This document shows positions 55,243 through 64,000 of a DNA stretch of 64,000 nt, piece by piece; position 1 is the first letter of the stretch; each line of letters opens with the position of its first letter. The notes beneath the pieces are model-generated. The model worked only from the letters and a program-made list of their open reading frames with translations. It was not told the DNA's origin and ran no database searches. Location of the stretch: NCBI RefSeq assembly GCF_022340605.1, contig NZ_JAJDNQ010000023.1:1-64000 (forward strand), in the 5' to 3' direction. This DNA is from Thiohalocapsa sp. Lineage in GTDB: Bacteria; Pseudomonadota; Gammaproteobacteria; Chromatiales; Chromatiaceae. Made by a program: the position numbers and the translations under genes.

Positions 55243-57237
55243 ATGCAGAACGTCTATCTACTGATCGTCCTGGCGCCGCTCGTGGGCGCCATCGTCGCCG
55301 GCTTCTTCGGCGGCCGCATCGGCCGCACATGGTCGCACCGGGTCACCATCGCCGGTGTCGGCATCTCCGCGGTGCTGTCGCTGTGGGTGCTGTCGCGCTT
55401 CATCTGGCAGGATGCGCAGCCCTTCAACGGTCCCGTCTACACCTGGCTGGTATCCGACGGCATGCACCTGGAAGTCGGCTTCCTGGTGGACCGGCTCACT
55501 GCCATGATGATGGCGACCGTGACCTTCGTATCGCTGATGGTGCATGTCTACACCATCGGCTATATGGCCGACGACGAGCACAACTGGCCTGAAGGTGCGC
55601 TCACCGGGCGCAACAGCTATCAGCGCTTCTTCAGCTACATCTCGCTGTTCACCTTCTCGATGCTGATGCTGGTGATGTCGAACAACTTCTTGCAGTTGTT
55701 CTTCGGCTGGGAGGCGGTGGGCCTGGTTTCTTACCTACTGATCGGCTTCTGGTCCACGCGCGAGTCTGCCATCTTCGCCAACCTGAAGGCGTTCCTGGTC
55801 AACCGCGTCGGCGACTTCGGCTTCATTCTCGGCATCGCCGCGGTGGCCATGTACTTCGGCACACTGGACTACGCGAGCGTGTTCGCCAAGGCGCCGGACC
55901 TCGCCGATGCCCAGGTGGCGCTGTTCGGCGGCGTCTCGCTGATGACCTTGATCTGCATTCTGTTGTTCATCGGTGCGATGGGCAAGTCGGCGCAGGTGCC
56001 CCTGCACGTCTGGCTGCCGGACTCCATGGAAGGCCCGACCCCCATTTCGGCGCTGATCCATGCGGCGACCATGGTTACCGCGGGCATCTTCATGGTGGCG
56101 CGCATGTCGCCGCTGTACGAGCTGTCCACGACGGCGCTGTCCTTCGTGCTGCTGGTGGGTGCCGTCACCGCCTTCTTCATGGGGCTCATCGGCCTGGTCC
56201 AGAACGACATCAAGCGCGTCATCGCCTATTCGACGCTGTCGCAGCTCGGCTACATGACCGCGGCGCTCGGCGCTTCGGCCTATGCCGCCGGCATCTTCCA
56301 CCTGATGACGCACGCATTCTTCAAGGCGCTGTTGTTCCTTGCAGCGGGCTCGGTGATCATCGCGATGCACCACGACCAGGACATCCGCAACATGGGCGGC
56401 CTGCGCAAGTACATGCCCATCACCTGGATCACTGCCCTGATCGGCTCCCTTGCGCTGATTGCCTTCCCGGGCTTCTCCGGCTTCTTCTCCAAGGACGCCA
56501 TCATCGAGGCGGTGGGCGACTCGCACGTATTCGGCTCGGGCCTCGCCTGGCTGCTGCTCACCGTGGGTGCGCTGATCACGGCCCTGTACAGCTTCCGCAT
56601 GTATTACCTCGTGTTCCACGGCCAGCCGCGCATGGACGAGAACACCCGCTCGCACCTGCACGAGACGCCCTGGGTGGTGACCGTGCCGCTCATTGCCCTG
56701 GCGGTGCCATCGGTGTTCATCGGCTGGTTTGCCATCGAGCCGCTGCTGGTGAAGGACTGGTTCGGCGATGCCATCTTCGTGCTGCCTGAGCACAACTCGC
56801 TGGCGCATCTGGCCGAGCACTGGCACGGGCAACTCGCCTTCATCGAGCACGGCATGCTGGGATGGCCATTCTGGCTGGCGATGAGCGGGCTGGTGCTCGC
56901 GACCGTCGTCTGGCTCGTCATGCACACGCGCAACCCCGCCATCGATGACCAGATCCAGCAGAAGGGCGGCTGGGTCACCCGGGTGCTGCAAGACAAGTAC
57001 GGCTTTGATGACTTTAACCAGAAGGTGTTTGCCGGTGGCGGCCGCGACATCGGCAAGTTCCTCTGGAACGCCGGCGACCGCACGCTCATCGACGGTGCCA
57101 TCGTCAACGGTTCGGCGCGCATGGTGGGCTATGCCGCCGGCGTCATGCGCCACCTCCAGACCGGCTATCTGTACCACTACGCCATTGCGATGATCATCGG
57201 CCTGGTGGCCCTGCTGACCCTGTTCGTCGCGCTGTAA
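55243..57237 (+). CDS. nuoL: NADH-quinone oxidoreductase subunit L
   Basis: This 664-aa antiporter-like proton-pumping subunit has the distinctive lateral helix at its C-terminus. Conserved segments are FFGWEAVGLVSYLLIGFW, GKSAQVPLHVWLPDSMEGPTP, AYSTLSQLGYM and HAFFKALLFLAAGS. Length and order match canonical NuoL. Confidence 0.97.
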   Translation: MQNVYLLIVLAPLVGAIVAGFFGGRIGRTWSHRVTIAGVGISAVLSLWVLSRFIWQDAQPFNGPVYTWLVSDGMHLEVGFLVDRLTAMMMATVTFVSLMVHVYTIGYMADDEHNWPEGALTGRNSYQRFFSYISLFTFSMLMLVMSNNFLQLFFGWEAVGLVSYLLIGFWSTRESAIFANLKAFLVNRVGDFGFILGIAAVAMYFGTLDYASVFAKAPDLADAQVALFGGVSLMTLICILLFIGAMGKSAQVPLHVWLPDSMEGPTPISALIHAATMVTAGIFMVARMSPLYELSTTALSFVLLVGAVTAFFMGLIGLVQNDIKRVIAYSTLSQLGYMTAALGASAYAAGIFHLMTHAFFKALLFLAAGSVIIAMHHDQDIRNMGGLRKYMPITWITALIGSLALIAFPGFSGFFSKDAIIEAVGDSHVFGSGLAWLLLTVGALITALYSFRMYYLVFHGQPRMDENTRSHLHETPWVVTVPLIALAVPSVFIGWFAIEPLLVKDWFGDAIFVLPEHNSLAHLAEHWHGQLAFIEHGMLGWPFWLAMSGLVLATVVWLVMHTRNPAIDDQIQQKGGWVTRVLQDKYGFDDFNQKVFAGGGRDIGKFLWNAGDRTLIDGAIVNGSARMVGYAAGVMRHLQTGYLYHYAIAMIIGLVALLTLFVAL

Positions 57238-57259
57238 CGAGCCCAGGAGAGACCTACCC

Positions 57260-58840
57260 ATGTTGTCCCAATTCCCCTGGCTCTCGCTGGTCATCTGGCT
57301 GCCCATCATCGGCGGCCTCGCCGTCATCGCCAATGGCGACAAGCACGCGGAGACCACCAAGCGCCTTGCGCTCGGCATTGCGGTTGCGGCCTTCGTCGTG
57401 AGCCTGCCGCTGTGGCTCGCGTTCGACAGCGGCACGGCGGCGATGCAGTTCGTCGAGCGGGCGGACTGGATTCCGGCGCTCAAGATCCAGTACTACCTCG
57501 GCGTCGACGGCATTTCGATGCCGTTGATCCTGCTCACCACCTTTATCACCATCTTCGTGATCATCGCCGGCTGGGAGGTGATCACCTATCGGCCGTCGTA
57601 TTACATGGGTGCCTTCCTGATCATGGAGGGCATCATGGTGGGCGTCTTCTCGGCGCTGGATGCGATTCTGTTCTATTTCTTCTGGGAGGCGATGCTGATC
57701 CCGATGTTCATTATCATCGGGGTCTGGGGCGGGCCAAACCGTGTCTACGCCACCATCAAGTTCTTCCTGTACACCTTCTTCGGCTCGGTGTTCATGTTGG
57801 TCGCGCTGATCTACATGTTCTTCCAGGCCGACAGCTTCAGCATTCTGGACTTCCATGCCCTGGAGCTGGGCATGACGGCGCAGGTACTGATCTTCTTCGC
57901 CTTCCTGGTGGCGTTTGCCGTGAAGGTGCCGATGTTCCCGGTGCATACCTGGCTGCCGGATGCGCACGTGGAGGCGCCCACGGGCGGCTCGGTGATCCTG
58001 GCGGCCATCATGCTGAAGATCGGCGGGTACGGATTTCTGCGCTTCAGTCTGCCCATTACACCGGATGCGAGCGCGGAGCTGGACTGGCTGATCATCGCAC
58101 TGTCGCTGATTGCGGTGGTCTACATCGGCTTCGTCGCGCTTGTGCAGCAGGACATGAAGAAGCTGATCGCCTATTCGTCCATCGCGCACATGGGCTTCGT
58201 GACCCTGGGCTTCTTCATCGTGTTTGCCATCGTGCGCGAGACCGGCAGCGCACAGGGTGCCGCGTTTGGCATGTCGGGCGGCATGGTACAGATGATCTCG
58301 CATGGCTTCATCTCGGGGGCGCTCTTCCTCTGCGTCGGCGTCCTCTACGACCGCATGCATACGCGGCAGATCGCCGACTATGGTGGCGTTATCAACACCA
58401 TGCCTTGGTTCGGGGCCTTCGCGGTGTTCTTTGCGATGGCCAACGCCGGTCTGCCCGGCACCTCCGGCTTCGTCGGCGAGTTCATGGTGATCCTCGCCAC
58501 CTTCCATGCGGACTTCTGGTTTGCACTGCTGGCGGCGACGACACTGATCCTGGCCGCGGCGTTCACCCTGTGGATGGTCAAGCGCGTCATTTTCGGCCCG
58601 GTGGGCAACGAGCACGTGGCGGCGCTCCAGGACCTCAACCGCCGCGAGGTGCTGAACCTGGGGGCTCTCGCCGCGGCGACGTTGGCCATCGGCATCTGGC
58701 CTAAGCCGCTGGTGGACGTGATGGAGCCTTCCATCCAGCACTTGGTGCAGCAGGTACAGGTGAGCAAGCTGCCGGCGGCCGCCACTGCCGATGCCGGCGG
58801 TGCCACGGCCGTTGCACTCGCCGCGGCTCGCGCAGAATGA
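57260..58840 (+). CDS. nuoM: NADH-quinone oxidoreductase subunit M
   Basis: This 526-aa antiporter-like proton-pumping subunit has about 14 helices. Conserved segments are FFWEAMLIPMFIIIGVWGG, VKVPMFPVHTWLPDAHVEAP and AYSSIAHMGFVTLG. The start at 57260 has GGAGAG upstream in the 22-nt spacer after nuoL. Confidence 0.97.
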   Translation: MLSQFPWLSLVIWLPIIGGLAVIANGDKHAETTKRLALGIAVAAFVVSLPLWLAFDSGTAAMQFVERADWIPALKIQYYLGVDGISMPLILLTTFITIFVIIAGWEVITYRPSYYMGAFLIMEGIMVGVFSALDAILFYFFWEAMLIPMFIIIGVWGGPNRVYATIKFFLYTFFGSVFMLVALIYMFFQADSFSILDFHALELGMTAQVLIFFAFLVAFAVKVPMFPVHTWLPDAHVEAPTGGSVILAAIMLKIGGYGFLRFSLPITPDASAELDWLIIALSLIAVVYIGFVALVQQDMKKLIAYSSIAHMGFVTLGFFIVFAIVRETGSAQGAAFGMSGGMVQMISHGFISGALFLCVGVLYDRMHTRQIADYGGVINTMPWFGAFAVFFAMANAGLPGTSGFVGEFMVILATFHADFWFALLAATTLILAAAFTLWMVKRVIFGPVGNEHVAALQDLNRREVLNLGALAAATLAIGIWPKPLVDVMEPSIQHLVQQVQVSKLPAAATADAGGATAVALAAARAE

Positions 58841-58853
58841 CGGGACTATGCCC

Positions 58854-60302
58854 ATGAGCTTTCAAGCCATCGATCTCTTCACGCTGCTGCCGGAACTGGT
58901 CGTCCTGATTACGGCGTGCACCGTACTCGTCGTCGATCTGTACTTGCCAGCCGACCGCAAGGATGCGAACCAGCTCATCACCTTCGCGGGTCTGGTGCTT
59001 GCGCTGCTCGCCGTCGGTGTCGTGGGGCTGAGCTTTGGACCCGAGCCGACACTGGCCTTCGGCGGCGCCTTCGTGCGCGACCCGCTGAGCGACCTGCTGA
59101 AGGGCGCTGTGCTGGTGGTGACCCTGCTCGCCTTCGCGTACTCGGCGCGCTACATGCGCGAGCGCAACATGTGGGTGGGCGAGTTCCACGTGCTGGTGCT
59201 GTTCGCGCTGCTCGGCATCCTGGTGATGATCTCCGCCAATGGCTTCCTGACCATCTACCTGGGTCTGGAGTTGCTGGCCCTGTGCCTGTATGCGCTGGTT
59301 GCCTTCAATCGCGACTCCGGCGCCGGCGCGGAGGCGGCGATGAAGTACTTCGTGCTCGGTGCGCTCGGCTCCGGCATGTTGCTGTACGGCATCTCCATGA
59401 TCTACGGGGCAACCGGAGAGCTCGGCTTCGCGCCGGTGGCACAGGCGATGTCCGCCGACGGAGCGGAGAGCCGCATTCTGGTGTTCGGGCTGGTCTTTGT
59501 GATCATCGGCATCGCCTTCAAGTTCGGCGCCGTTCCGTTCCACATGTGGATCCCGGACGTCTACCAGGGCGCGCCGGCGCCGGTGGCGCTGTTCCTGTCC
59601 AGCGCGCCCAAGGTGGCCGCGTTCGCGATGGCGGTGCGCATCCTGGTCGATGCGCTGGCCGGGCTTGGCTCCGACTGGTCGGATATCCTGATCATCCTGT
59701 CGGTGCTGTCGATGGGCATCGGCAATGTGGTGGCCATCGCGCAGAGCAACATCAAGCGCATGCTCGGCTATTCGACCATTTCGCACGTGGGCTTCATCTT
59801 CCTGGGGCTGCTGGCCGGGACCCATGAAGGCTATGTTGCCGCGATGTTCTATGCTGTTGTCTACGCCTTGATGGCCGCCGGTGCGTTCGGCGTGCTGGTG
59901 ATGCTCTCGCATCAGGGCTTCGAGGCGGAGAACCTCGACGACCTTAAGGGCCTGGGTGACCGTGATCCCTGGCTTGCGGCGATGATGACGCTGGTGATGT
60001 TCTCGATGGCCGGCGTGCCGCCGCTGGTGGGCTTCATGGCCAAGCTGCTGGTGCTGCAGGCTGTCATCGACATCGGGCTGGTCTGGCTCGCAGTGGTAGC
60101 GGTGGTGTTCTCGATCGTCGGGGCCTTCTACTATCTGCGTGTCGTCAAGATGATCTACTTCGACAAGCCTGTGAGCGACGCCCCGGTGGACAGCACACGT
60201 GATGCCCGCATCGCTGTCAGCGTCAACGGCCTGTCGATGCTGGTGCTGGGCATGTTCCCGGCGGCGCTGTTGTCGTTGTGCGAGGCTGCCTTCGCGGGGT
60301 AG
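58854..60302 (+). CDS. nuoN: NADH-quinone oxidoreductase subunit N
   Basis: This 482-aa antiporter-like subunit is the last of the operon. It has ALCLYALVAFNRDSG, KFGAVPFHMWIPDVYQGAP and GYSTISHVGFIFLG. Of two ATGs (58848, 58854) the second is eight bases after CGGGA and is preferred; the difference is two residues. No strong terminator is seen after the stop. Confidence 0.96.
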   Translation: MSFQAIDLFTLLPELVVLITACTVLVVDLYLPADRKDANQLITFAGLVLALLAVGVVGLSFGPEPTLAFGGAFVRDPLSDLLKGAVLVVTLLAFAYSARYMRERNMWVGEFHVLVLFALLGILVMISANGFLTIYLGLELLALCLYALVAFNRDSGAGAEAAMKYFVLGALGSGMLLYGISMIYGATGELGFAPVAQAMSADGAESRILVFGLVFVIIGIAFKFGAVPFHMWIPDVYQGAPAPVALFLSSAPKVAAFAMAVRILVDALAGLGSDWSDILIILSVLSMGIGNVVAIAQSNIKRMLGYSTISHVGFIFLGLLAGTHEGYVAAMFYAVVYALMAAGAFGVLVMLSHQGFEAENLDDLKGLGDRDPWLAAMMTLVMFSMAGVPPLVGFMAKLLVLQAVIDIGLVWLAVVAVVFSIVGAFYYLRVVKMIYFDKPVSDAPVDSTRDARIAVSVNGLSMLVLGMFPAALLSLCEAAFAG

Positions 60303-60374
60303 CCGGCCTCGCGCTTGCAGGCGCCGATGACTGGCCCGTAATTCCAGGTTACCGGGGAGGCGACGACCGATCCG

Positions 60375-61412
60375 ATGCGTGTTCGTTACGCCTTCGGTGG
60401 AGCACAGCGCCGCCAGGCCATCGTCTTTCTGGCCCTGCGGGTGCTGGTCATTCTGGCGGTTGCATCAGTACTGCTGTACGTGGTGGCGGTGACGCCCGGC
60501 GTGCCCTATCACGTGCGCGAGCTCTTCGGCAGCCGGCCGACGCCGCTCCAGGCGCTGCTATTCGCGGTGATGGTGCTGCTGGCGCTGGGGCCGCCGGCGC
60601 TGCTGGGGCTTTTGCTGATCCGCGAGCCCAGGCCCTGGGCCTGGCTGTTTCCCATCGCCATCCTGGCGCATGCGGTGCTGGTTTTCCTGGTGTTTCGCTA
60701 TGCGACGCCCATTGCCAGCGTGCAGGACTTGGTGGGTCCGTCCCAATGGCCGATCGCCGCGGAGTTGGAGCGACTGATCCGCTTCGTCGCGCTGTTCCTC
60801 GTCGTGTCCGTGTCGGTCGCGGGTGGCACCGCCTTGCTCTTCGCCATCACCCGATCGTCCGATCCGTTGCGCTTCCTGTGGTGGGTGCTCTATGCGGCGC
60901 TCTTCCTGGGGGTTGGCTACTGGATCGTCGTGGTCGTCGCCGCCACTGACAATGTCACCGTGTTGCTGCGCGGGGGCGCCAATCCACTGTCATGGCTGGC
61001 GCTGGCGCTTTGGATGCTGCTGATGGCCGCCGTGGCGTCGCTGGCCGCAGAGCGATTCGCCGGGGTCTTCACGGGTACGTTCGCGGCGCTTTTCGGTGTC
61101 GTGCTGTTCGCACCGCTCAGCTACGCCGTGTTGCTACTGGCCACCGAGCCGCGGGTGCTGGGGCCGCAGTCCAGTCTCTCCGCGCTGGAGTTCCTCTTCA
61201 GTGGCAGCCGCTCCGACTACGACCTTCGGGGCGCACAGTTGTTCGGCCACTACCTGCTGAGCTATCTGGCGGTGATGCTGTTGCTCGCCTTTGCGCAGTA
61301 TCCTGTTTGGGTCGCCTATGCGACGCGTCGTTTCGCCCACAACCCGCTATTGCCCCGGGCCGATGACCCGCCCCCCGATGCCGTCCCAGGGGCGACGGCC
61401 GACGCGGACTGA
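60375..61412 (+). CDS. Unknown multi-pass membrane protein
   Basis: This 345-aa protein has about eight hydrophobic segments (for example IVFLALRVLVILAVASVLLY, AWLFPIAILAHAVLVFLVF, LFLGVGYWIVVVV) separated by short charged loops, and a Pro/Ala/Asp-rich cytoplasmic tail. I recognise no family motif. It lies 72 nt after nuoN and 123 nt before the VanZ-like gene, so it may belong with the latter in an envelope or polysaccharide locus rather than with complex I. Confidence 0.7.
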   Translation: MRVRYAFGGAQRRQAIVFLALRVLVILAVASVLLYVVAVTPGVPYHVRELFGSRPTPLQALLFAVMVLLALGPPALLGLLLIREPRPWAWLFPIAILAHAVLVFLVFRYATPIASVQDLVGPSQWPIAAELERLIRFVALFLVVSVSVAGGTALLFAITRSSDPLRFLWWVLYAALFLGVGYWIVVVVAATDNVTVLLRGGANPLSWLALALWMLLMAAVASLAAERFAGVFTGTFAALFGVVLFAPLSYAVLLLATEPRVLGPQSSLSALEFLFSGSRSDYDLRGAQLFGHYLLSYLAVMLLLAFAQYPVWVAYATRRFAHNPLLPRADDPPPDAVPGATADAD

Positions 61413-61535
61413 GGGGGTGATGCTCGTGAGTCTGCGAGCCGCTCGTCGGCGCTCGGCAGTGAGCGTTCGCGAGATGCCGTTGCCCCCGCTCGCTTGCGGT
61501 TTCCGGTTCGCGCGAGGGGGCGTGGTCGCTGTCGC

Positions 61536-64000
61536 GTGTTGAGGACCGCACCGGTCACGGACGTCTTGGCACAGGGCTTCAAGGAGCCACGCTGGTGGCT
61601 CTTGTGTCTTGTCTACCTCGCGTTCGTCGTCTACGGCAGCCTGGTCCCGTTCGAGTGGCGGGATGTGCCTTTAGGCCAGGCGCTGACGCAGTTCTCCCAC
61701 ATCCGCCTGCTGCACCTGGGCGCGGCGTCCCGTGCGGACTGGGTGGCGAACATCGTCCTCTATGTGCCGCTCGCGTTCCTGGGCTGCGCGGCGCTCTTCG
61801 GCCTCCGCGTTGAGGGTCTGCTGGCGCCCGTCGCGGCCTTGCTTGTGTTCCTCCTGTGTACAGCCATCGCCGTTGCCGTGGAGTTCACGCAGATCTTCTT
61901 TGCGCCACGGACTGTGTCGCTGAACGATCTGCTGGCCGAGGCGATCGGTGCGGGTATCGGCGCGTCACTGTGGCTGTTCGGTCGCTGGCAAGTGGTTCGG
62001 TTGGGCCTTGCGTTCGCGCGCGGCGGCCGCGCATCCGTGCTCGCCGTGCTGGTGGTCTTTGTCGTCGCCTACCTGCTGCTGTCGCTGTTTCCGTACGATT
62101 TCGTGGTCTCGCGTGCGGAGCTGCATGCGGTGCTCCGGGAGCAGGGCCGCGCCTTCCTTTCCTTCGGCTGTGAGAGCTGGTTGCGCTGTTTCGCCTTCTG
62201 GGTGGTGGAGGTCCTGAGCATCGCGCCCCTCGGGCTTTTACTGATTCTGCTTCATCCGCGTTGGCCGCTGGCGCGGTTGTTCCTGCTTGGCATCGGCGTC
62301 GGCCTGGTGCTGGAACCGTTACAGCTGGTGTTGGTCTCCGGGAAGGGCCTGCTCCTGTCGATACTGCTGCGGGGGCTCGGGGTTCTGCTCGGCGGCCTGT
62401 TGGGCCGTCGTCTGACCACGCATCACGACATCGGTGCCTTGGCGGCCCTGGGGTGGCGCCTGGTGCCGTGGCTGGCGGTCCCCTATGTGCTCGCCGTCAT
62501 GGCGCTGTCCGGGTGGTGGAATGGTGCCTGGCTGGGGTTTGCCGGCGCGGTGCAGAAATTGTCCACGCTCGACTGGGAGCCGTTCTACTACCACTACTGG
62601 ACCTCGGAACCGGTGGCCATGGTGAGCCTGTTGGCGCAGCTGGCGATGTATGCGCCCATCGGCGTTGCGGCCTGGCTGCGAGCGTTTGCCCGAGCGGGTG
62701 GACGGGCATCCCAATGGTGGCCAGCCGTTGTCGCCACGGGGATGGCGCTGGTGATCGAAGCCGGCAAGCTGTTTGCACCCGGCGCGCGCCCCGATCCGAC
62801 GAACCTGATCATTGCCGCTGTCGGGGCATGGCTCGCCTATGCGGCGGCGACTTGGCTCGGTCGGCTGCTTAGCACGACCGTGACGTCGCGGGGTGTCGCA
62901 CCGCGCCCCGCGTTCCATGCGCTCGCGCCCACCTCGGACCCGCGTGCCGCCAAGCGGTCGATGTCCGACGGCCACGCGCTGTCCGGAGCACCACGGGGGC
63001 CGCGATCGGAGCCGGAACCTATCGTTATCGAACCGGCGCCGCTGCCGACGCCGGCCGTGCCGGCGCAGCCCCGTGCCATGGTGCGGGGCTCGGCATCGGT
63101 GCAGGGTGCTGCCGGCAAGTTCCGACAGATGCTCGCGGTGCGTGACGAGTCGTTTCCGGAGCCAACGATACTCGGCTACCTCTATGCGCTGGGCTGTGGA
63201 GCGGCGACGGTGACCGGCATCGTGCTGTATCCGTTTGCGCAGTTCTGGCTCGCCGCCGCATTGGCGCTCTTCGCCGTGGCGCTGTGGCGTTGGCCCTGGC
63301 TCTGGCTGGCAGTGGTGCCGGTGGGACTGCCGGTGCTGGATCTGACGCCCTGGAGTGGGCAACTGCTGCTGAATGCCTTCGACCTGATCGTGCTGGTGGG
63401 CCTCGGCGCGGCCGGATTGCGGCTGTCCGGCATCAGGCCCGCTCGACTGCCGAATGTCTGGCTTGGGCTCGCGCTGCTGCTGTTGGGGGCGAGCTGGCTC
63501 GTTGCCACGGGTATCGGCCTCGACGCGTCACGCGGCAGCGAGCGCTGGATCGCGTCATCTCACCCCTTGCTGGCGCCCTGGTATGCGGGCAAGGGACTGC
63601 TCTGGGCCTTGCTGGCGGTGCCGCTGCTGCGCCGCTTCCGGCGCTTGCTGGGTTCGACGCGGGCATCGCGGCTGTTGCTGCCGGGAGCGGTCGTCGGCCT
63701 GATCGCAGTTTGCACCGTCGTCGTCTACGAGCGCGTCGTGCACGTCGGTCTGTTCGACCTCGATGAGGTATTTCGCGTCAGCGGGCCCTTCGCCAGCATG
63801 CATGACGGTGGCGCCTACGTGGAGGCGTATCTGGCGTTCGCCTTCCCGATGATGCTGGTCTGGATGTTCATCGGGCGGCGCCGCTGGCAACTTGCACTCG
63901 GCGCAATGCTCGTGCCCGTTGCTGCCTATGCGATGTTGGTGACCTTCTCACGCGGCGGTTACGGCGGCTTCGCGGTGGGCTCGGTGGTCGTGTTGCTGGG
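61536..64000 (+). CDS. VanZ-VanZ protein fused to an O-antigen-ligase-like domain (3' end outside window)
   Basis: A single frame of at least 821 codons is open to the right edge. I read it from GTG 61536; no ribosome binding site is convincing. Residues ~19-150 form a VanZ domain (SLVPFEW, NIVLYVPLAFLG, EFTQIFFAPRTVSLNDLLAE). A second VanZ-like region lies at about 340-450 (QLAMYAPIGVAAW, VIEAGKLFAPGARPDPTN). A hydrophilic Pro-rich linker follows at about 460-530, then further membrane helices with TFSRGGYGGF (from Thr803), the motif of Wzy/WaaL-type ligases. It probably polymerises or transfers a surface polysaccharide. The fusion is inferred from one uninterrupted frame. Confidence 0.82.
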   Translation, partial: MLRTAPVTDVLAQGFKEPRWWLLCLVYLAFVVYGSLVPFEWRDVPLGQALTQFSHIRLLHLGAASRADWVANIVLYVPLAFLGCAALFGLRVEGLLAPVAALLVFLLCTAIAVAVEFTQIFFAPRTVSLNDLLAEAIGAGIGASLWLFGRWQVVRLGLAFARGGRASVLAVLVVFVVAYLLLSLFPYDFVVSRAELHAVLREQGRAFLSFGCESWLRCFAFWVVEVLSIAPLGLLLILLHPRWPLARLFLLGIGVGLVLEPLQLVLVSGKGLLLSILLRGLGVLLGGLLGRRLTTHHDIGALAALGWRLVPWLAVPYVLAVMALSGWWNGAWLGFAGAVQKLSTLDWEPFYYHYWTSEPVAMVSLLAQLAMYAPIGVAAWLRAFARAGGRASQWWPAVVATGMALVIEAGKLFAPGARPDPTNLIIAAVGAWLAYAAATWLGRLLSTTVTSRGVAPRPAFHALAPTSDPRAAKRSMSDGHALSGAPRGPRSEPEPIVIEPAPLPTPAVPAQPRAMVRGSASVQGAAGKFRQMLAVRDESFPEPTILGYLYALGCGAATVTGIVLYPFAQFWLAAALALFAVALWRWPWLWLAVVPVGLPVLDLTPWSGQLLLNAFDLIVLVGLGAAGLRLSGIRPARLPNVWLGLALLLLGASWLVATGIGLDASRGSERWIASSHPLLAPWYAGKGLLWALLAVPLLRRFRRLLGSTRASRLLLPGAVVGLIAVCTVVVYERVVHVGLFDLDEVFRVSGPFASMHDGGAYVEAYLAFAFPMMLVWMFIGRRRWQLALGAMLVPVAAYAMLVTFSRGGYGGFAVGSVVVLL

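Noticed and set aside
55735-57483. 582-codon minus-strand frame opposite nuoL
   Set aside because: The His/Arg/Gln-rich composition is typical of the complement of a hydrophobic gene.

Overview
The window is high-GC bacterial DNA, roughly two-thirds G+C by eye, with dense and often overlapping genes. The gene content fits a gammaproteobacterium of the Chromatiales/Ectothiorhodospiraceae or Xanthomonadales kind. The reasons are the dksA-gluQ pair, the order tpiA-secG-tRNA(Leu)-nuoA-N, a nuo operon with nuoC and nuoD unfused, cbpA-cbpM, and an exosortase A (XrtA) exopolysaccharide locus. I could not run a search, so the lineage is an inference.

Layout. 0-2.4 kb: the 3' end of a phosphate ABC transporter operon (pstB end, a PstS-type lipoprotein) and a Fic-like protein with a degenerate active-site motif. 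2.4-9 kb, mostly minus strand: a hypothetical gene, a 164-bp tandem duplication with REP-like hairpins, a small lipoprotein, glycogen phosphorylase and phosphoketolase, the last two separated by a 7-bp minisatellite. 9-12.8 kb: gluQ and dksA on minus, then a CbbY-type HAD phosphatase and a class I aminotransferase on plus.

13.0-31.3 kb is one long plus-strand XrtA/EPS locus: Wza-like export lipoprotein, Wzz-like chain-length factor, tyrosine autokinase with a Gly-Tyr tail, beta-barrel protein, UDP-GlcNAc 2-epimerase, polysaccharide deacetylase, FemAB-type protein, glycosyltransferase, exosortase A fused to an EpsI domain, asparagine-synthase-like amidotransferase, glycosyltransferase, PaaK-like adenylating enzyme, O-antigen-ligase-like protein, and a dolichol-phosphate-mannose-synthase/GtrA fusion. 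Together these would make, modify, export and polymerise an extracellular polysaccharide and process PEP-CTERM proteins. No PEP-CTERM substrate is encoded in the window. A second polysaccharide-type gene, a VanZ-VanZ-ligase fusion, runs off the right edge at 61.5-64 kb.

31.5-37.3 kb holds two divergent pairs, glycosyltransferase+HAD phosphatase (minus) and glycosyltransferase+GH13 sugar phosphorylase (plus), which look like synthesis and turnover of a small glycoside such as a compatible solute. 37.3-40.6 kb is a poorly characterised block: a cupin-like protein, a lipoprotein with a textbook Kunitz/BPTI domain, a lipoprotein with a duplicated cysteine module, and a Ycf46-like AAA ATPase. 41-44.7 kb: cbpA-cbpM, smpB (minus), tpiA, secG. 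44.74 kb: tRNA-Leu(GAG). 45.0-60.3 kb: the complete 14-gene nuo operon for respiratory complex I, followed by an unknown multi-pass membrane protein.

There are no rRNA genes, CRISPR arrays, insertion sequences or recognisable prophage.
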